A DNA stretch of 64,000 bases from Variovorax guangxiensis. Its GTDB lineage: Bacteria; Pseudomonadota; Gammaproteobacteria; Burkholderiales; Burkholderiaceae_C. A program made the translations under genes and the position numbers. Shown here in pieces: positions 54,501-62,577 of the stretch; position 1 is the first letter of the stretch; every line of letters starts with the position of its first letter. The stretch covers positions 372,001 to 436,000 of the forward strand of contig NZ_RXFT01000005.1 of assembly GCF_003952165.1 (NCBI RefSeq). Direction: 5' to 3'. Below the pieces are notes generated by a model. It saw only the letters and a program-made list of their open reading frames with translations, ran no database searches and was not told the origin of the DNA.

Positions 54501-55283
54501 GCGAATGCCGGGAATGTGCGCGATCGACGATTCGTCGACCGACTCCAGCGTGTTGCCGATGAACTCGCCGTGGTCCGCGCCGGCATACGGCGGGCGCACC
54601 ACACGGCCGTGCAGCATGCCAGGCACCCGCATGTCGTGCACGAACACGAGCTCTCCCGCGAGCTTGGCCGGGATGTCGACGCGCGCCTGCCGCGTGCCGA
54701 CCACGCGGTAGTCGGCCGGGTCCTTGGGCTTCGCCTGCGGATCGAGCCTCAGCACGGTGCGCTGGCCGGCGACGAGTTCGGCATAGCTGACGTGCCGGTC
54801 GGGCAGCTCGGCGACGCGCACCACGCCATTGCGCATCTGCAGCGCATCCACGGCCACGCCCAAGCGCTCGGCAGCACGCGCCAGCAGCCATGCACGCGCC
54901 TGCGCAGCCGCCAGCCGCAAGGGCTGCGCATGAATCTGGATCGACGCGCTGGCGATGGTCGCGCCCTGGTTGGGCGCGCGCGCGGTGTCGCCGAGCATCA
55001 CGCGCACGCAGGGCATGCCGAGGTCGAGTTCCTCGGCCACGATCTGGCCCAGTGCGGTCTGTATGCCGGTGCCCAGGTCGACGTGCCCGTTGAGCGCCGA
55101 GGCGCTGCCGTCGTCCCATACCGCGAGCAGGACCTCGTCGCCCTCGACGGGGTTGCCGGCGACGAATGCCGGCTGTCCCTTGGCGGGCACCGGCGCGGCC
55201 GGCGTCTCGCGTACCACCAGCAGCACGCCGTCTGAGGCGAGGAATTCGGCGCGCGTGCGCGGAAGATCGGCGCGGCGCGTCAT
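51522..55283 (-). CDS. NicB-like molybdenum hydroxylase with three haem c domains
   Basis: A 1253-residue protein resembling nicotinate dehydrogenase subunit B (NicB) of Pseudomonas putida. Residues about 1-800 are the xanthine-oxidase-type molybdopterin domain (HVDLGTGIQTALGQIVAEEL; GAGESSSVPGTAAIANAIFD near its end). One membrane helix follows (about 822-845), preceded by Arg-Arg-Lys, which puts the catalytic part in the cytoplasm and the C-terminus in the periplasm. Three haem c sites follow: CAVCH near 878, CGACH near 1019 and CASCH near 1151. The enzyme should hydroxylate an N-heteroaromatic ring with water and pass electrons via the haems. Eight consecutive Gln at 682-689 are unusual. 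The start overlaps the 2Fe-2S gene stop. Substrate is inferred. Confidence 0.85.
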   Translation of the reverse strand: MTRRADLPRTRAEFLASDGVLLVVRETPAAPVPAKGQPAFVAGNPVEGDEVLLAVWDDGSASALNGHVDLGTGIQTALGQIVAEELDLGMPCVRVMLGDTARAPNQGATIASASIQIHAQPLRLAAAQARAWLLARAAERLGVAVDALQMRNGVVRVAELPDRHVSYAELVAGQRTVLRLDPQAKPKDPADYRVVGTRQARVDIPAKLAGELVFVHDMRVPGMLHGRVVRPPYAGADHGEFIGNTLESVDESSIAHIPGIRAVVVIRDFVGIVAEREEHAEQALRELRVKWKPWPGMPDLGDLAQALRDNPSTQRLLVDEGDVDGAIASAAQPMRRTYVWPYQMHASIGPSCALADWQPADGSGMQLRCWTGSQNPHVLRADLAKLMGVEDVQVDVVRMEAAGCYGRNGADDVAADAALLARAVGAPVRVQLTREQEHAWEPKGAAQLMEIDGGLMPDGNVAAYDFETSYPSNGAPTLALLLTRTIEPVAQAFEMGDRTARPPYSYDNLRVKVNDMAPIVRASWLRGVSALPSSFAHESYIDELATAAGVDPVQFRLRYLEDPRAVELVQATAQKAGWRMRTGPQENADGGLGEGGDILFGQGFAYARYIHSKWPGFGAAWAAWVADVEVNRKTGEVHVRRVVVGHDAGVLVNPAGVEHQVHGNVIQTTSRALKERVEFAPQQQQQQQQDAATGAQLPGVLPSGVVASREWGGYPIINFREVPVIEVMHMPRPGEPSLGAGESSSVPGTAAIANAIFDATGVRFRAPPFTPETVLAELNKGLLPPAPPGDGGGGELRGNGDAVVPPSGPSPGAGRSNVVWPRRKGLWATGAALVVGGIGVIAGLLGWRSAIAPVSLTAPVYSQATIERGRVLASVGDCAVCHTAPGGMANAGGRAMDTPFGTLYTTNLTPDAETGLGRWSFSAFQRAMREGVSRDGHYLYPAFPYTAFAKASDDDLQALYAYFMSLPAVRAETPKSELKFPFSIRPLMAGWNALFHDPAPMQPVATQSAEWNRGAYLVNGLGHCGACHTPRNALGAEQGGSAFLSGAMVDGWEAPALTQLASKSAVPWDADELYRYLRNGHTQRHGVAGGPMAEVVRELAQVPDEDIRAMATYLGSFNPAPAADPAAVAQQVVGNAARTQGRLLGPAQRMFDSACASCHHDGNGPTLLGVNTPLALNSNLTSARPDNLLRTILDGVREPASRDIGFMPGFRDVLDDRQIAELAGYMRARFAPQEPAWTDLPAEVARVRATPGH
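53217..53240 (-). repeat. Polyglutamine codon run inside the NicB-like gene
   Basis: Eight consecutive Gln codons (seven CAG, one CAA) encode residues 682-689. They sit between MoCo-domain blocks in a surface-loop-like, Ala/Gln-rich segment. A trinucleotide run of this kind can change length by replication slippage without breaking the frame. Confidence 0.85.
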
Positions 55284-55780
55284 GTGGCGGGTTGCTCGCG
55301 CATGCGCACTGCCGCGCGCTGCACCGCGTCGAGGATCTCGATGTGCGTGCCGCAGCGGCACAGGTTGCCCGAAAGCTCGCCGCGGATGCGCGCCTCGCTG
55401 GCCTGCGGGTCGCGCGCCAGCAGCGCAGCCGCCTGCATCACCATGCCGTTGAGGCAGTAGCCGCACTGCGCGGCCTGCGCATCCTCGAAGGCGGCCTGCA
55501 CCGGATGCCAGCTGCCGCGCGAACCCAATCCTTCGAGCGTGGTGATGGCGCGCCCCGCCACGCCGTGCGCCGGAATCACGCACGAGCGCGCGGCCACGCC
55601 ATCGACGTGCACGGTGCATGCGCCGCACTGCCCCAGCCCACAGCCGTACTTGGGACCGTTCAGCCCCAGGTCGTTGCGCAGGAGGTGCAGCAGCGTCGCC
55701 TCGCGCGGAACTCCTGCTATCGATTGCGCCCGGCCGTTGACCAGCAGGCGCAGCGGCTCAGCGCCGCAACTGGCCGTCAC
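55280..55780 (-). CDS. NicA-like 2Fe-2S subunit of molybdenum hydroxylase
   Basis: A 166-residue small subunit with two 2Fe-2S clusters. The plant-ferredoxin-like N-domain binds the first (YGCGLGQCGACTVHVDG and the later SCVIP Cys), and the helical C-domain binds the second (QCGYCLNGM and GNLCRCGTHIEI). Length and motifs match NicA and CoxS-type subunits; there is no separate FAD subunit in the operon, as in NicAB. The GTG at 55780 is chosen because GGAG lies nine bases upstream; it overlaps the end of the upstream binding-protein gene by 23 bp. Its stop overlaps the large-subunit start by 4 bp, so subunits are made together. Confidence 0.9.
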   Translation of the reverse strand: MTASCGAEPLRLLVNGRAQSIAGVPREATLLHLLRNDLGLNGPKYGCGLGQCGACTVHVDGVAARSCVIPAHGVAGRAITTLEGLGSRGSWHPVQAAFEDAQAAQCGYCLNGMVMQAAALLARDPQASEARIRGELSGNLCRCGTHIEILDAVQRAAVRMREQPAT

Positions 55781-56927
55781 GGGCGTATATCTCCAGATCG
55801 ACGAAGGTCGAGCCGTTGTGGTTCTTCGCGCTGTACTCGATGGGGAAGTCGCCGAAGCGCGTGCTGCCGATGCTCTCGAGGCCGGCGATGAAGCTGTCGC
55901 GCGTGGGCGTCTTGCCGGCGCGGCGCAGGCCCTCGACCATCACGCGCGCGACGATGTAGCCTTCCAGCGCGGTGTAGCTGTCGATCTTCTCGCCGAACTC
56001 GGCGCGGTCGCGCTGGTAGTCGGCCACGATCGGCACCCGCAGCGCCTGCGGCGGCGGCACGATGCTGGCCGTGACCAGGCCCGCGAGCTTGCCTTCGAGC
56101 CGCTTGGCCGAGCCGGCCGCGTCGGTGATGCCGACGGAGAGCGTGTACAGCGGTGCGCCCACGGCGTTGGCGCGGTAGTCGCGCATGAACACTTCGACCA
56201 TGCGCCCGGCCATGATCATCACGACCGCGCCCGGCTTCGCGTCGGCCAGGCCGGTGACGACCTGCCTGGCGTCCTCGGCCGTGATGGCCAGCGGGAAGGT
56301 CTTGAGCACCTTCACCTTGTAGTCGGCCGCCAGCTCCTCGCAGGTGGCGAGGTTCGACTTGCCGAAGGCGCTGTCCTGGTAGACCACCGCGATCGACTGG
56401 ATGCCGATGGTCGACAGGTGGCTGATGATCTTGCGCAGCTCCAGGTCGTAGCCCGCGCGCACGTGGAACAGATAGCGGTTGACCTTGGTTCGGAACGACG
56501 TGGTGCCCACCAGCGGCGCGAACATCGGCACGCCGGCCTTCTCCGCCAGCGGCATCGCCGCCGCGAGGTTGCCGGTGGCCACGTAGCCGGTGAGCGCGAA
56601 CACCTTGTCCTCGTCGATCAGCTTGGCGGTGTTGACGGCCGTCTTCGCGGGATCGTAGGCATCGTCGTAGGTGACGAGCTCGATCTTGCGGCCGTTCACG
56701 CCGCCCGACTTGTTGACGCGGTCGAAGTACAGCTTGATGCCCGCGCGGTAGTCGATGCCGAAGTCCTTCGCCGGTCCGCTGAACACGGCCGACTGGCCGA
56801 TGCGGATGGTGGTGTCGCTCACGCCGTTCGTGCCGTTGTCCGCGCGCGCCGCGCGCAACAGGCCGGGACCGAGGGCCAGGGCGGCGCCGCCCGCGACCAT
56901 GGCGCGCCTTGTGATGGAAAGTTTCAT
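55758..56927 (-). CDS. ABC transporter substrate-binding protein (branched-chain type), second copy
   Basis: A 389-residue periplasmic binding protein of the Liv/type-1 family. The N-terminus has a twin-arginine signal (ITRRAMVAGGAALALGPGLL), so export may be through Tat. The mature domain starts with TTIRIGQSAVFSGPAKDFGI and keeps the hinge pattern VNGRKIELVTYDDAYDP. It sits between the nicotinamidase and hydroxylase genes and far from the permease genes, which are preceded by another binding protein. The pair may give the importer two substrate specificities. A GTG at 56972 would extend the start by 15 residues; the ATG at 56927 fits the signal better. Confidence 0.88.
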   Translation of the reverse strand: MKLSITRRAMVAGGAALALGPGLLRAARADNGTNGVSDTTIRIGQSAVFSGPAKDFGIDYRAGIKLYFDRVNKSGGVNGRKIELVTYDDAYDPAKTAVNTAKLIDEDKVFALTGYVATGNLAAAMPLAEKAGVPMFAPLVGTTSFRTKVNRYLFHVRAGYDLELRKIISHLSTIGIQSIAVVYQDSAFGKSNLATCEELAADYKVKVLKTFPLAITAEDARQVVTGLADAKPGAVVMIMAGRMVEVFMRDYRANAVGAPLYTLSVGITDAAGSAKRLEGKLAGLVTASIVPPPQALRVPIVADYQRDRAEFGEKIDSYTALEGYIVARVMVEGLRRAGKTPTRDSFIAGLESIGSTRFGDFPIEYSAKNHNGSTFVDLEIYARDGQLRR

Positions 56928-56982
56928 GCGTCGTGGATCCGTGTGTTGCCCGTTCTTGTCGTTCTTCTTCACGGCGGCGCGC

Positions 56983-57708
56983 TCAGGCGGCCTGGATGTC
57001 GGCCGACTGGATGCGCTTGACGCCCTTGGCCGTCATCTGCTTCCAGGCCGCCGCCAGCGAGCCGTTGAGGTCAATGCCGCGCGTGGCGTCCTCGATCACG
57101 TAGGCCTCGAAGCCGGCCTTGCGCGCGTCCATCGCGGTCCAGGCCACGCAGAAGTCGGTGGCCAGGCCGGTGACGAACACGGTCTTGATGCCACGCGCCT
57201 TCAGGTAGCCGGCGAGGCCCGTGGCCGTCTTGTGGTCGGCCTCCTCGAAGGCCGAGTAGCTGTCCATGTCCTTGTGGAAGCCCTTGCGGATGACGAGCTG
57301 CGCAGTGGGCACCTTCAGGTCCTTGCCGAGCGCGGCGTCGTCGGTGCCCTGCACGCAGTGGTCGGGCCACAGCACCTGCGTGCCGTAGCTGAGCTTGGTG
57401 GTCTCGAAGGGCTTCTTGCCGCTGTAGGTGCTGGCGAAAGATGCGTGGCCCGCCGTGTGCCAGTCCTGCGTGACCACGATGTTCTCGAACGCCGGCGCGA
57501 GCGCGTTGATCACCGGGATGACTTCGTTGCCGCCCTTCACCGCGAGCGTGCCGCCGTCGAGAAAGCAGTTCTGCACGTCGACCACGATCAGCGCCGCCTT
57601 GGCGCCGGGCTTGATCTTGCCGGCCGCGAAGGCGTTGAAGCCGAGACTGCCGAGGCCGCTGGCCAGCCCGAGGCCGGCGGCGGATTTCACGAGGGTTCTG
57701 CGATGCAT
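56983..57708 (-). CDS. Nicotinamidase / isochorismatase-like amidase with export signal
   Basis: A 241-residue cysteine hydrolase of the PncA type. The catalytic triad is Asp44 (LIVVDVQNCF), Lys142 (LVIRKGFHKD) and Cys187 (TGLATDFCVAWT). The metal site of true nicotinamidases is present: Asp82, His84 and His88 in TQDWHTAGH, plus His117 in WPDHCVQG. A signal precedes the domain: HRRTLVKSAAGLGLASG is a good twin-arginine motif followed by a hydrophobic stretch to AFA-AG (about residue 29). Most PncA are cytoplasmic, so an exported form is unusual. It should turn nicotinamide or a similar amide into the acid in the periplasm. It lies 34 bp after livF. Confidence 0.85.
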   Translation of the reverse strand: MHRRTLVKSAAGLGLASGLGSLGFNAFAAGKIKPGAKAALIVVDVQNCFLDGGTLAVKGGNEVIPVINALAPAFENIVVTQDWHTAGHASFASTYSGKKPFETTKLSYGTQVLWPDHCVQGTDDAALGKDLKVPTAQLVIRKGFHKDMDSYSAFEEADHKTATGLAGYLKARGIKTVFVTGLATDFCVAWTAMDARKAGFEAYVIEDATRGIDLNGSLAAAWKQMTAKGVKRIQSADIQAA

Positions 57709-57742
57709 GGCGTGGACTCCGGTGGGTTGAAAGAAAGAAGGC

Positions 57743-58477
57743 TCAGACACTCAGATAGGCGCGGCGGACTTCGTCGTTGGCCGCAAGCTCGGCCATGGTG
57801 GCGTGATAGCGGATCTGCCCCTTCTCGAGCACATAGGCCCGGTCGGACACCAGCTCGGCGAAGTGCATGTTCTGCTCCGACAGCAGGATGCTCACGCCCT
57901 GCGCCTTGAGCTCCAGGATCATGTTGGCCATCTGCTCGACGATCACCGGCGCCACGCCTTCGGAAGGCTCGTCGAGCAGCACGAGGTACGGGTTGCCCAT
58001 CAGCGTGCGCGCCACGGTCAGCATCTGCTGCTCGCCGCCGCTCATGCGCCCGCCGGGGCGGTTGGGCATCTCGCCGAGGTTGGGGAAGAGCTTGAACAGG
58101 CGCTCGGGCGTCCACAGCGGCGCCTCGCTGCCGTCGGCCCAGCGGCGCGCAGGCTGCTTGCCGACTTCGAGGTTCTCCATCACCGTGAGGTCGGTGAACA
58201 CGCGCCGATCTTCGGGCACGAAGCCCAGGCCCAGGCGCGCCGCATGGTGCGGCTCGCTCTTCGAGATGTCGTGACGCAGGAAGCGCACCGCGCCGCGGCG
58301 CTTGGTGAGCATGCCGATCAGCGCCTTGAGCGTGGTCGACTTGCCCGCGCCGTTGCGGCCCATGAGCGCGACCACTTCGCCGCGACGCACTTCGAGATCG
58401 ACGTCGTAGAGGATCTGCGCGGCGCCGTACCAGGCGCACAGTGCCTTGGCCTGCAGGAGAGGTTCATGCGTGCTCAT
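57743..58477 (-). CDS. ABC transporter ATPase, LivF type
   Basis: A 244-residue ATPase of a branched-chain-amino-acid-type importer. Motifs: Walker A GRNGAGKST (about 36-44), signature RMSGGEQQMLTVARTLM, Walker B YLVLLDEPSEG, and the switch His in ILLSEQNMHFA, where the usual His after the Walker B strand is replaced by the SEQN pattern normal for LivF. C-terminal VLEKGQIRYHATMAELA is also typical. It overlaps the livG stop by 4 bp. The transported substrate cannot be read from the ATPase; the operon suggests a nicotinate-like or amide compound. Confidence 0.93.
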   Translation of the reverse strand: MSTHEPLLQAKALCAWYGAAQILYDVDLEVRRGEVVALMGRNGAGKSTTLKALIGMLTKRRGAVRFLRHDISKSEPHHAARLGLGFVPEDRRVFTDLTVMENLEVGKQPARRWADGSEAPLWTPERLFKLFPNLGEMPNRPGGRMSGGEQQMLTVARTLMGNPYLVLLDEPSEGVAPVIVEQMANMILELKAQGVSILLSEQNMHFAELVSDRAYVLEKGQIRYHATMAELAANDEVRRAYLSV

Positions 58478-59274
58478 ACTGCTTCTCCGATGGCTGCGGC
58501 CTTCTCGGCGATCTTCTTCTCGAATGTCTTGCCGGTGCCGAAGTACACCTCCTGCACCTTGGGATGGTCGCGGATCTCCAGTGGCTTGCCCTGGGCGATG
58601 AGGCGCCCGCGCGCCAGCACGATCATGCGGTCGGCGTACGCGAACACCACGTCCATGCTGTGCTCGGTGAAGAGCACGGCCATGCCGCGCTGGATGACGA
58701 GTTCCTTGGTCAGCGCCATGAGGGAGTTGCGCTCCTTGGGCGCCATGCCGGCGGTGGGCTCGTCCATCAGCAGCAGCTTGGGCGAGTTGGCCATTGCGAT
58801 GGCGAGCTCGACGCGCTTCACGTCGCCGTAGGCCAGCACGCTGCAGGGCCGGTCGGCCTGCGACTTCATGCCGACCTGGTCGAGCAGCGCCAGAGCCTCC
58901 TCGCGCTTGTGGTCGGCGGCACGGCGCCATGTGGAAAAGAGCTTGCGGTCGTGCGACAGCAGCGCCATCTGCACGTTCTCGACCACGGTGAGCGAGGCGA
59001 AGGTCTCGGCGATCTGGAAGGTGCGGCCCACGCCCATGCGCCAGATCTCGCGCGGCTTGCGGCCCACGAGTTCCTGGCCGTCGAGCGTGATGGAGCCCTG
59101 GTCTGCCTTCAGCTGGCCGTTGACCATGTTGAAGGTGGTCGACTTGCCGGCGCCGTTGGGCCCGATGAGCGCGAGCAGTTCGCCCGGCGGCAGCTCGAAG
59201 CTGATGCCGTCCACGGCCTTCACGCCGCCGAAGGACTTGCCGAGGTTCTCGACCTTGAGGAGCGTGTTGCTCAT
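58474..59274 (-). CDS. ABC transporter ATPase, LivG type
   Basis: A 266-residue ATPase, the partner of the LivF-type subunit. Motifs: Walker A GPNGAGKST near 38-46, signature region VLAYGDVKRVELAIAM (the conserved SGGQ is replaced by AYGD, a common variant in this subfamily), Walker B PKLLLMDEPTAGMAP, and switch His in LFTEHSMDVVF. The C-terminal extension after VQEVYFGTG, about 20 residues, is longer than usual and Ala/Lys-rich. It overlaps the permease stop by 4 bp and livF by 4 bp, so all three are coupled. Confidence 0.93.
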   Translation of the reverse strand: MSNTLLKVENLGKSFGGVKAVDGISFELPPGELLALIGPNGAGKSTTFNMVNGQLKADQGSITLDGQELVGRKPREIWRMGVGRTFQIAETFASLTVVENVQMALLSHDRKLFSTWRRAADHKREEALALLDQVGMKSQADRPCSVLAYGDVKRVELAIAMANSPKLLLMDEPTAGMAPKERNSLMALTKELVIQRGMAVLFTEHSMDVVFAYADRMIVLARGRLIAQGKPLEIRDHPKVQEVYFGTGKTFEKKIAEKAAAIGEAV

Positions 59275-61211
59275 GCCTTCACCTCCTCGAGCTTGGCCTT
59301 GGCTTCGGTCTTTTCGGCTTCACCTTCCTTCGGCGCGCGCCAGCGGTCCGCAAGCTGCTTGATGGAGCCCGCGATGCCCTGCGGGAACAGCAGCACCAGG
59401 ATCAGGATGATGGCGCCGAGCATCGCGCGCCAGTAGTCTGTGTTGCGCGCCACGGTGTCGTGCAGCCAGGTGAAGGTGACGGCACCGACCACCGGGCCCG
59501 CGAGCGTCTGGATGCCGCCGAGCAGCACCATTACGAGACCGTCGACCGACTTGCCGACCGACAGCGTCTCAGGTGAGATGCTGCCCTTGGAGAAGGCGAA
59601 GAGCGCACCCGCCAGGCCCGCCACGGTGCCCGCGATGATGAACGCCACCCACTGCATGCGCTTGACGTCGATGCCGATGGCGTCGGCGCGCAGCACCGAG
59701 TCGCGGCCCGCGCGCATCGCGTAGCCGAATGGCGAGAACAGTACGCGCCGCAGCCACCACACGCCGAGGCCCACGAGCACCAGTGTGAGCCAGTAGTAGG
59801 CCTGCTTGTCGGAAAGCCACTCGGAAGGCCACACGCCGGTCAGGCCGTTGCTGCCGCCGGTGAAGCTGTCCCACTGATAGGTGATGGCCCAGGTGATCTG
59901 CGCGAAGGCGAGCGTGAGCATCGCCAGATACACACCCGACAGCCGCACCGCGAACCAGCCGTAGACGAAGGCGCCGAGCGCCGCCACCAGCGGCGCGACG
60001 ATCAGCGCGAGTTCCATCGGCAGGTGCAGCGCGCGCACCAGCAGCGCCGCACCGTAGGCGCCGAGGCCGAAGTACGCCGCATGGCCGAAGGAATGCATGC
60101 CGGCCGGCCCCATGATGAAGTGCAGGCTGGTGGCGAAGAGGGCCGCGATCATCAGGTCGATCATCAGCACCGTGGTGTAGGGCGAGTTCACCGTCAGGAA
60201 CGGCAGCACCGCCAGCACCAGCGCGAACACGGCGGCCGCCACCACATAGGCCCTGCCCGGGCGGCGCAGCGGCTCCTCCTGCATGCCCACGTAGCGGCTG
60301 GGTGCCTGCGGGCGGCCGAACAGGCCCCAGGGGCGCCACACCAGCACGATGGCCATCACGAGGAAATCGACCATCAGCGTGAGCTTGGAGAACGAGACGT
60401 CGATGCCGAAGATCTGCACCACGCCGAGCCATATGCACACGGCCTTGATCTCGGCGATGAGCAGCGCGGCCATGTAGGCGCCGGGCAGCGAGCCCATGCC
60501 GCCGACCACCACGACCACGAAGGCGGCGCCGATGGTGTTCAGGTCCATCTCCAGCGTGGCGGGTTCGCGCGGCAGCTGCAGCGCGCCGCCGAGGCCCGCG
60601 AGCAGCGCGCCGAGCGCGAACACGGCCGTGAAGAGCCAGGCCTGGTTGACGCCCAGCGCACTGACCATCTCGCGGTCCTGCGTGGCGGCGCGCACCAGCG
60701 TGCCGAAGCGCGTGCGGGTGAGCAGCAGCCACACGAGGCCGAGCACCACCGGGCCGATGACGATCAGGAACAGGTCATAGGAAGGAAACTGCCGCCCGAG
60801 GATCTCGACCGAGCCCTTGAGGCCGGGCGCGCGCGGACCGAGCAGTTCGTCGGGGCCCCAGAGCCACAGCACCGCATCCTTGATGACGAGCACCAGCGCG
60901 AACGTGGCCAGCAGTTGGAACAGCTCCGGCGCCTTGTAGATGCGGCGCAGCAGCAGCACCTCGATCAGCGCACCGAGCACGCCGACCGCCAGCGCGGCGA
61001 TCAGCAGCGCAGGCCAGAAGCCCAGGCTCGAGCCCAGCTTGTCGACGAGCGTGTACGCGAGATAGATGCCCACCATGAAGAACGAACCATGGGCGAAGTT
61101 GACGATGCGCGTCACGCCGAAGATCAACGAGAGACCGGCCGCCACGAAGAAGAGCGAGGACGCGCCGGCCAACCCGTTGAGCAACTGAACAACGAAGCCA
61201 GAGAAGCTCAT
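59271..61211 (-). CDS. Fused LivH-LivM branched-chain-type ABC permease
   Basis: A 646-residue protein combining both inner-membrane permeases of a Liv-type importer in one chain. Residues about 1-290 are LivH-like (NGLAGASSLFFVAAGLSLIFG opening; NTIGAAFVVVVVGGMGSLPG). A basic linker around 300-320 (GRPQAPSRYVGMQEEPLRR) leads into the LivM-like part (about 325-620; GHAAYFGLGAYGAALL). The C-terminus is charged (KEGEAEKTEAKAKLEEVKA). Normally these are two genes; such fusions occur in Burkholderiales and Rhizobiales. The linker would lie in the cytoplasm. Start is the ATG at 61211, 81 bp after the first binding-protein gene. Confidence 0.92.
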   Translation of the reverse strand: MSFSGFVVQLLNGLAGASSLFFVAAGLSLIFGVTRIVNFAHGSFFMVGIYLAYTLVDKLGSSLGFWPALLIAALAVGVLGALIEVLLLRRIYKAPELFQLLATFALVLVIKDAVLWLWGPDELLGPRAPGLKGSVEILGRQFPSYDLFLIVIGPVVLGLVWLLLTRTRFGTLVRAATQDREMVSALGVNQAWLFTAVFALGALLAGLGGALQLPREPATLEMDLNTIGAAFVVVVVGGMGSLPGAYMAALLIAEIKAVCIWLGVVQIFGIDVSFSKLTLMVDFLVMAIVLVWRPWGLFGRPQAPSRYVGMQEEPLRRPGRAYVVAAAVFALVLAVLPFLTVNSPYTTVLMIDLMIAALFATSLHFIMGPAGMHSFGHAAYFGLGAYGAALLVRALHLPMELALIVAPLVAALGAFVYGWFAVRLSGVYLAMLTLAFAQITWAITYQWDSFTGGSNGLTGVWPSEWLSDKQAYYWLTLVLVGLGVWWLRRVLFSPFGYAMRAGRDSVLRADAIGIDVKRMQWVAFIIAGTVAGLAGALFAFSKGSISPETLSVGKSVDGLVMVLLGGIQTLAGPVVGAVTFTWLHDTVARNTDYWRAMLGAIILILVLLFPQGIAGSIKQLADRWRAPKEGEAEKTEAKAKLEEVKA

Positions 61212-61292
61212 AAGGACCCTGAGGAAACTGGAGACGTCCGCATCCGCGCCCTCATGCGAAAAGGCAGCGAATGCGGTGGAGGTGCCGTGCGG

Positions 61293-62498
61293 TCAGTCCG
61301 CAGGGCGCATCTTTTTCACTTCTTCGTCGGACGGCTGGAACTTGGCTCCATCGAGGTAGACGTAGTCGACCATCACGCCCTTGCCGCCGTCGTTCTTCGT
61401 CTTGCCGACGTAGGCGCCCATGGTGGACTGGTTGTCCTGCGCGCGGTAGCTGATCTTGCCGAAGGGCGTGTCGACCTGCAGGCCCTTGAAGGCGGCCACG
61501 AGCTTCTCGGTATCGGTGCCGCCGGCCTTCTTGATGCCGGCCGCGATCGAGTGGATGGCGCTGTAGCCGACCACCGAGCCCAGGCGCGGGTAGTCCTTGA
61601 ACTTGGCCTGGTAGGCATCGAGGAAGGCCTTGTGCTCGGGCGTCTTCACGCCGTTCCACGGGTAGCCGGTGACGATCCAGCCGTTGGGCGCCTCGTCCTT
61701 CAGCGGGTCGAGGTACTCGGGCTCGCCTGTCAGCACGCTCACCACCTCGCGGTCCTTGAAGAGGCCGCGCGTGTTGCCTTCGCGCACGAACTTGGAGAGG
61801 TCGGCGCCGAAGAGCACGTTGAAGATGGCGTCGGGCTTGGCATCGGCCAAGGCCTGCACCACGCTGCCCGAGTCGACCTTGCCCAGCGGCGGCGCCTGCT
61901 CGGCGACGAACTCGACGTCGGGCTGCGCGGCCTTCAGCAGCGTCTTGAAGGTGGCGACCGACGACTGGCCGTATTCGTAGTTGGGGTACACGAGCGCCCA
62001 GCGCTTCTTCTTGAGCTTGGCGGCCTCGGGCACCAGCATCGCGACCTGCATGTAGGTCGAGGGACGCAGGCGGTAGGTGTACTTGTTGCCGTTGCTCCAG
62101 ACGATCTTGTCGGTGAGCGGCTCGGCGGCGAGATAGAAGAACTTCTTCTGCTTGGCGAAGTCGGTCAGCGCCAGGCCGGTGTTCGACAGGAAGGCGCCGG
62201 CCAGCACGTCGATCTTCTCGCGCGAGATGAGCTCCTCGGCCACGCGCACGGCGTCGCCGGGGTTGGCGTTGTCGTCGCGGCTGATGAGCTCGATCTTCTT
62301 GCCGTTGATGCCACCCTTGGCGTTGATCTCGTCGACCGCGAGCTCCATGCCCTTCTTGTAGGGCTCGAGGAAGGCGGGCTGCGCCTTGTAGCTGTTGATT
62401 TCGCCGATCTTGATCACGCCCTGCGCGTGCGCGGGAACGAGGGCCGAAGCCAGCGTGACGACGGAAGCGGCGCAGAAAACATGGCGCAATGGATTCAT
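61293..62498 (-). CDS. ABC transporter substrate-binding protein (branched-chain type), first copy
   Basis: A 401-residue periplasmic binding protein with a Sec signal (LASALVPAHAQG, cleaved after AHA at about residue 25). The mature domain starts GVIKIGEINSYKAQPAFLEP and has the type-1 fold; NGKKIELISRDDNANPGDAV is the family hinge region. A Tyr-rich stretch near KWALVYPNYEYGQSS is the usual second-domain entry. Located directly ahead of the fused permease, it should be its main partner. Similar proteins bind amides, urea or aromatic acids. It follows the PF06684 gene after 79 bp. Confidence 0.92.
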   Translation of the reverse strand: MNPLRHVFCAASVVTLASALVPAHAQGVIKIGEINSYKAQPAFLEPYKKGMELAVDEINAKGGINGKKIELISRDDNANPGDAVRVAEELISREKIDVLAGAFLSNTGLALTDFAKQKKFFYLAAEPLTDKIVWSNGNKYTYRLRPSTYMQVAMLVPEAAKLKKKRWALVYPNYEYGQSSVATFKTLLKAAQPDVEFVAEQAPPLGKVDSGSVVQALADAKPDAIFNVLFGADLSKFVREGNTRGLFKDREVVSVLTGEPEYLDPLKDEAPNGWIVTGYPWNGVKTPEHKAFLDAYQAKFKDYPRLGSVVGYSAIHSIAAGIKKAGGTDTEKLVAAFKGLQVDTPFGKISYRAQDNQSTMGAYVGKTKNDGGKGVMVDYVYLDGAKFQPSDEEVKKMRPAD

Positions 62499-62577
62499 CG
62501 AGAAGCTCCTAGGGGTTAAGGCAGAAAGAATTCGAGTTGTATGGGCGCGGGGCTCTGGCTGGACGATGCGGCGCGTC

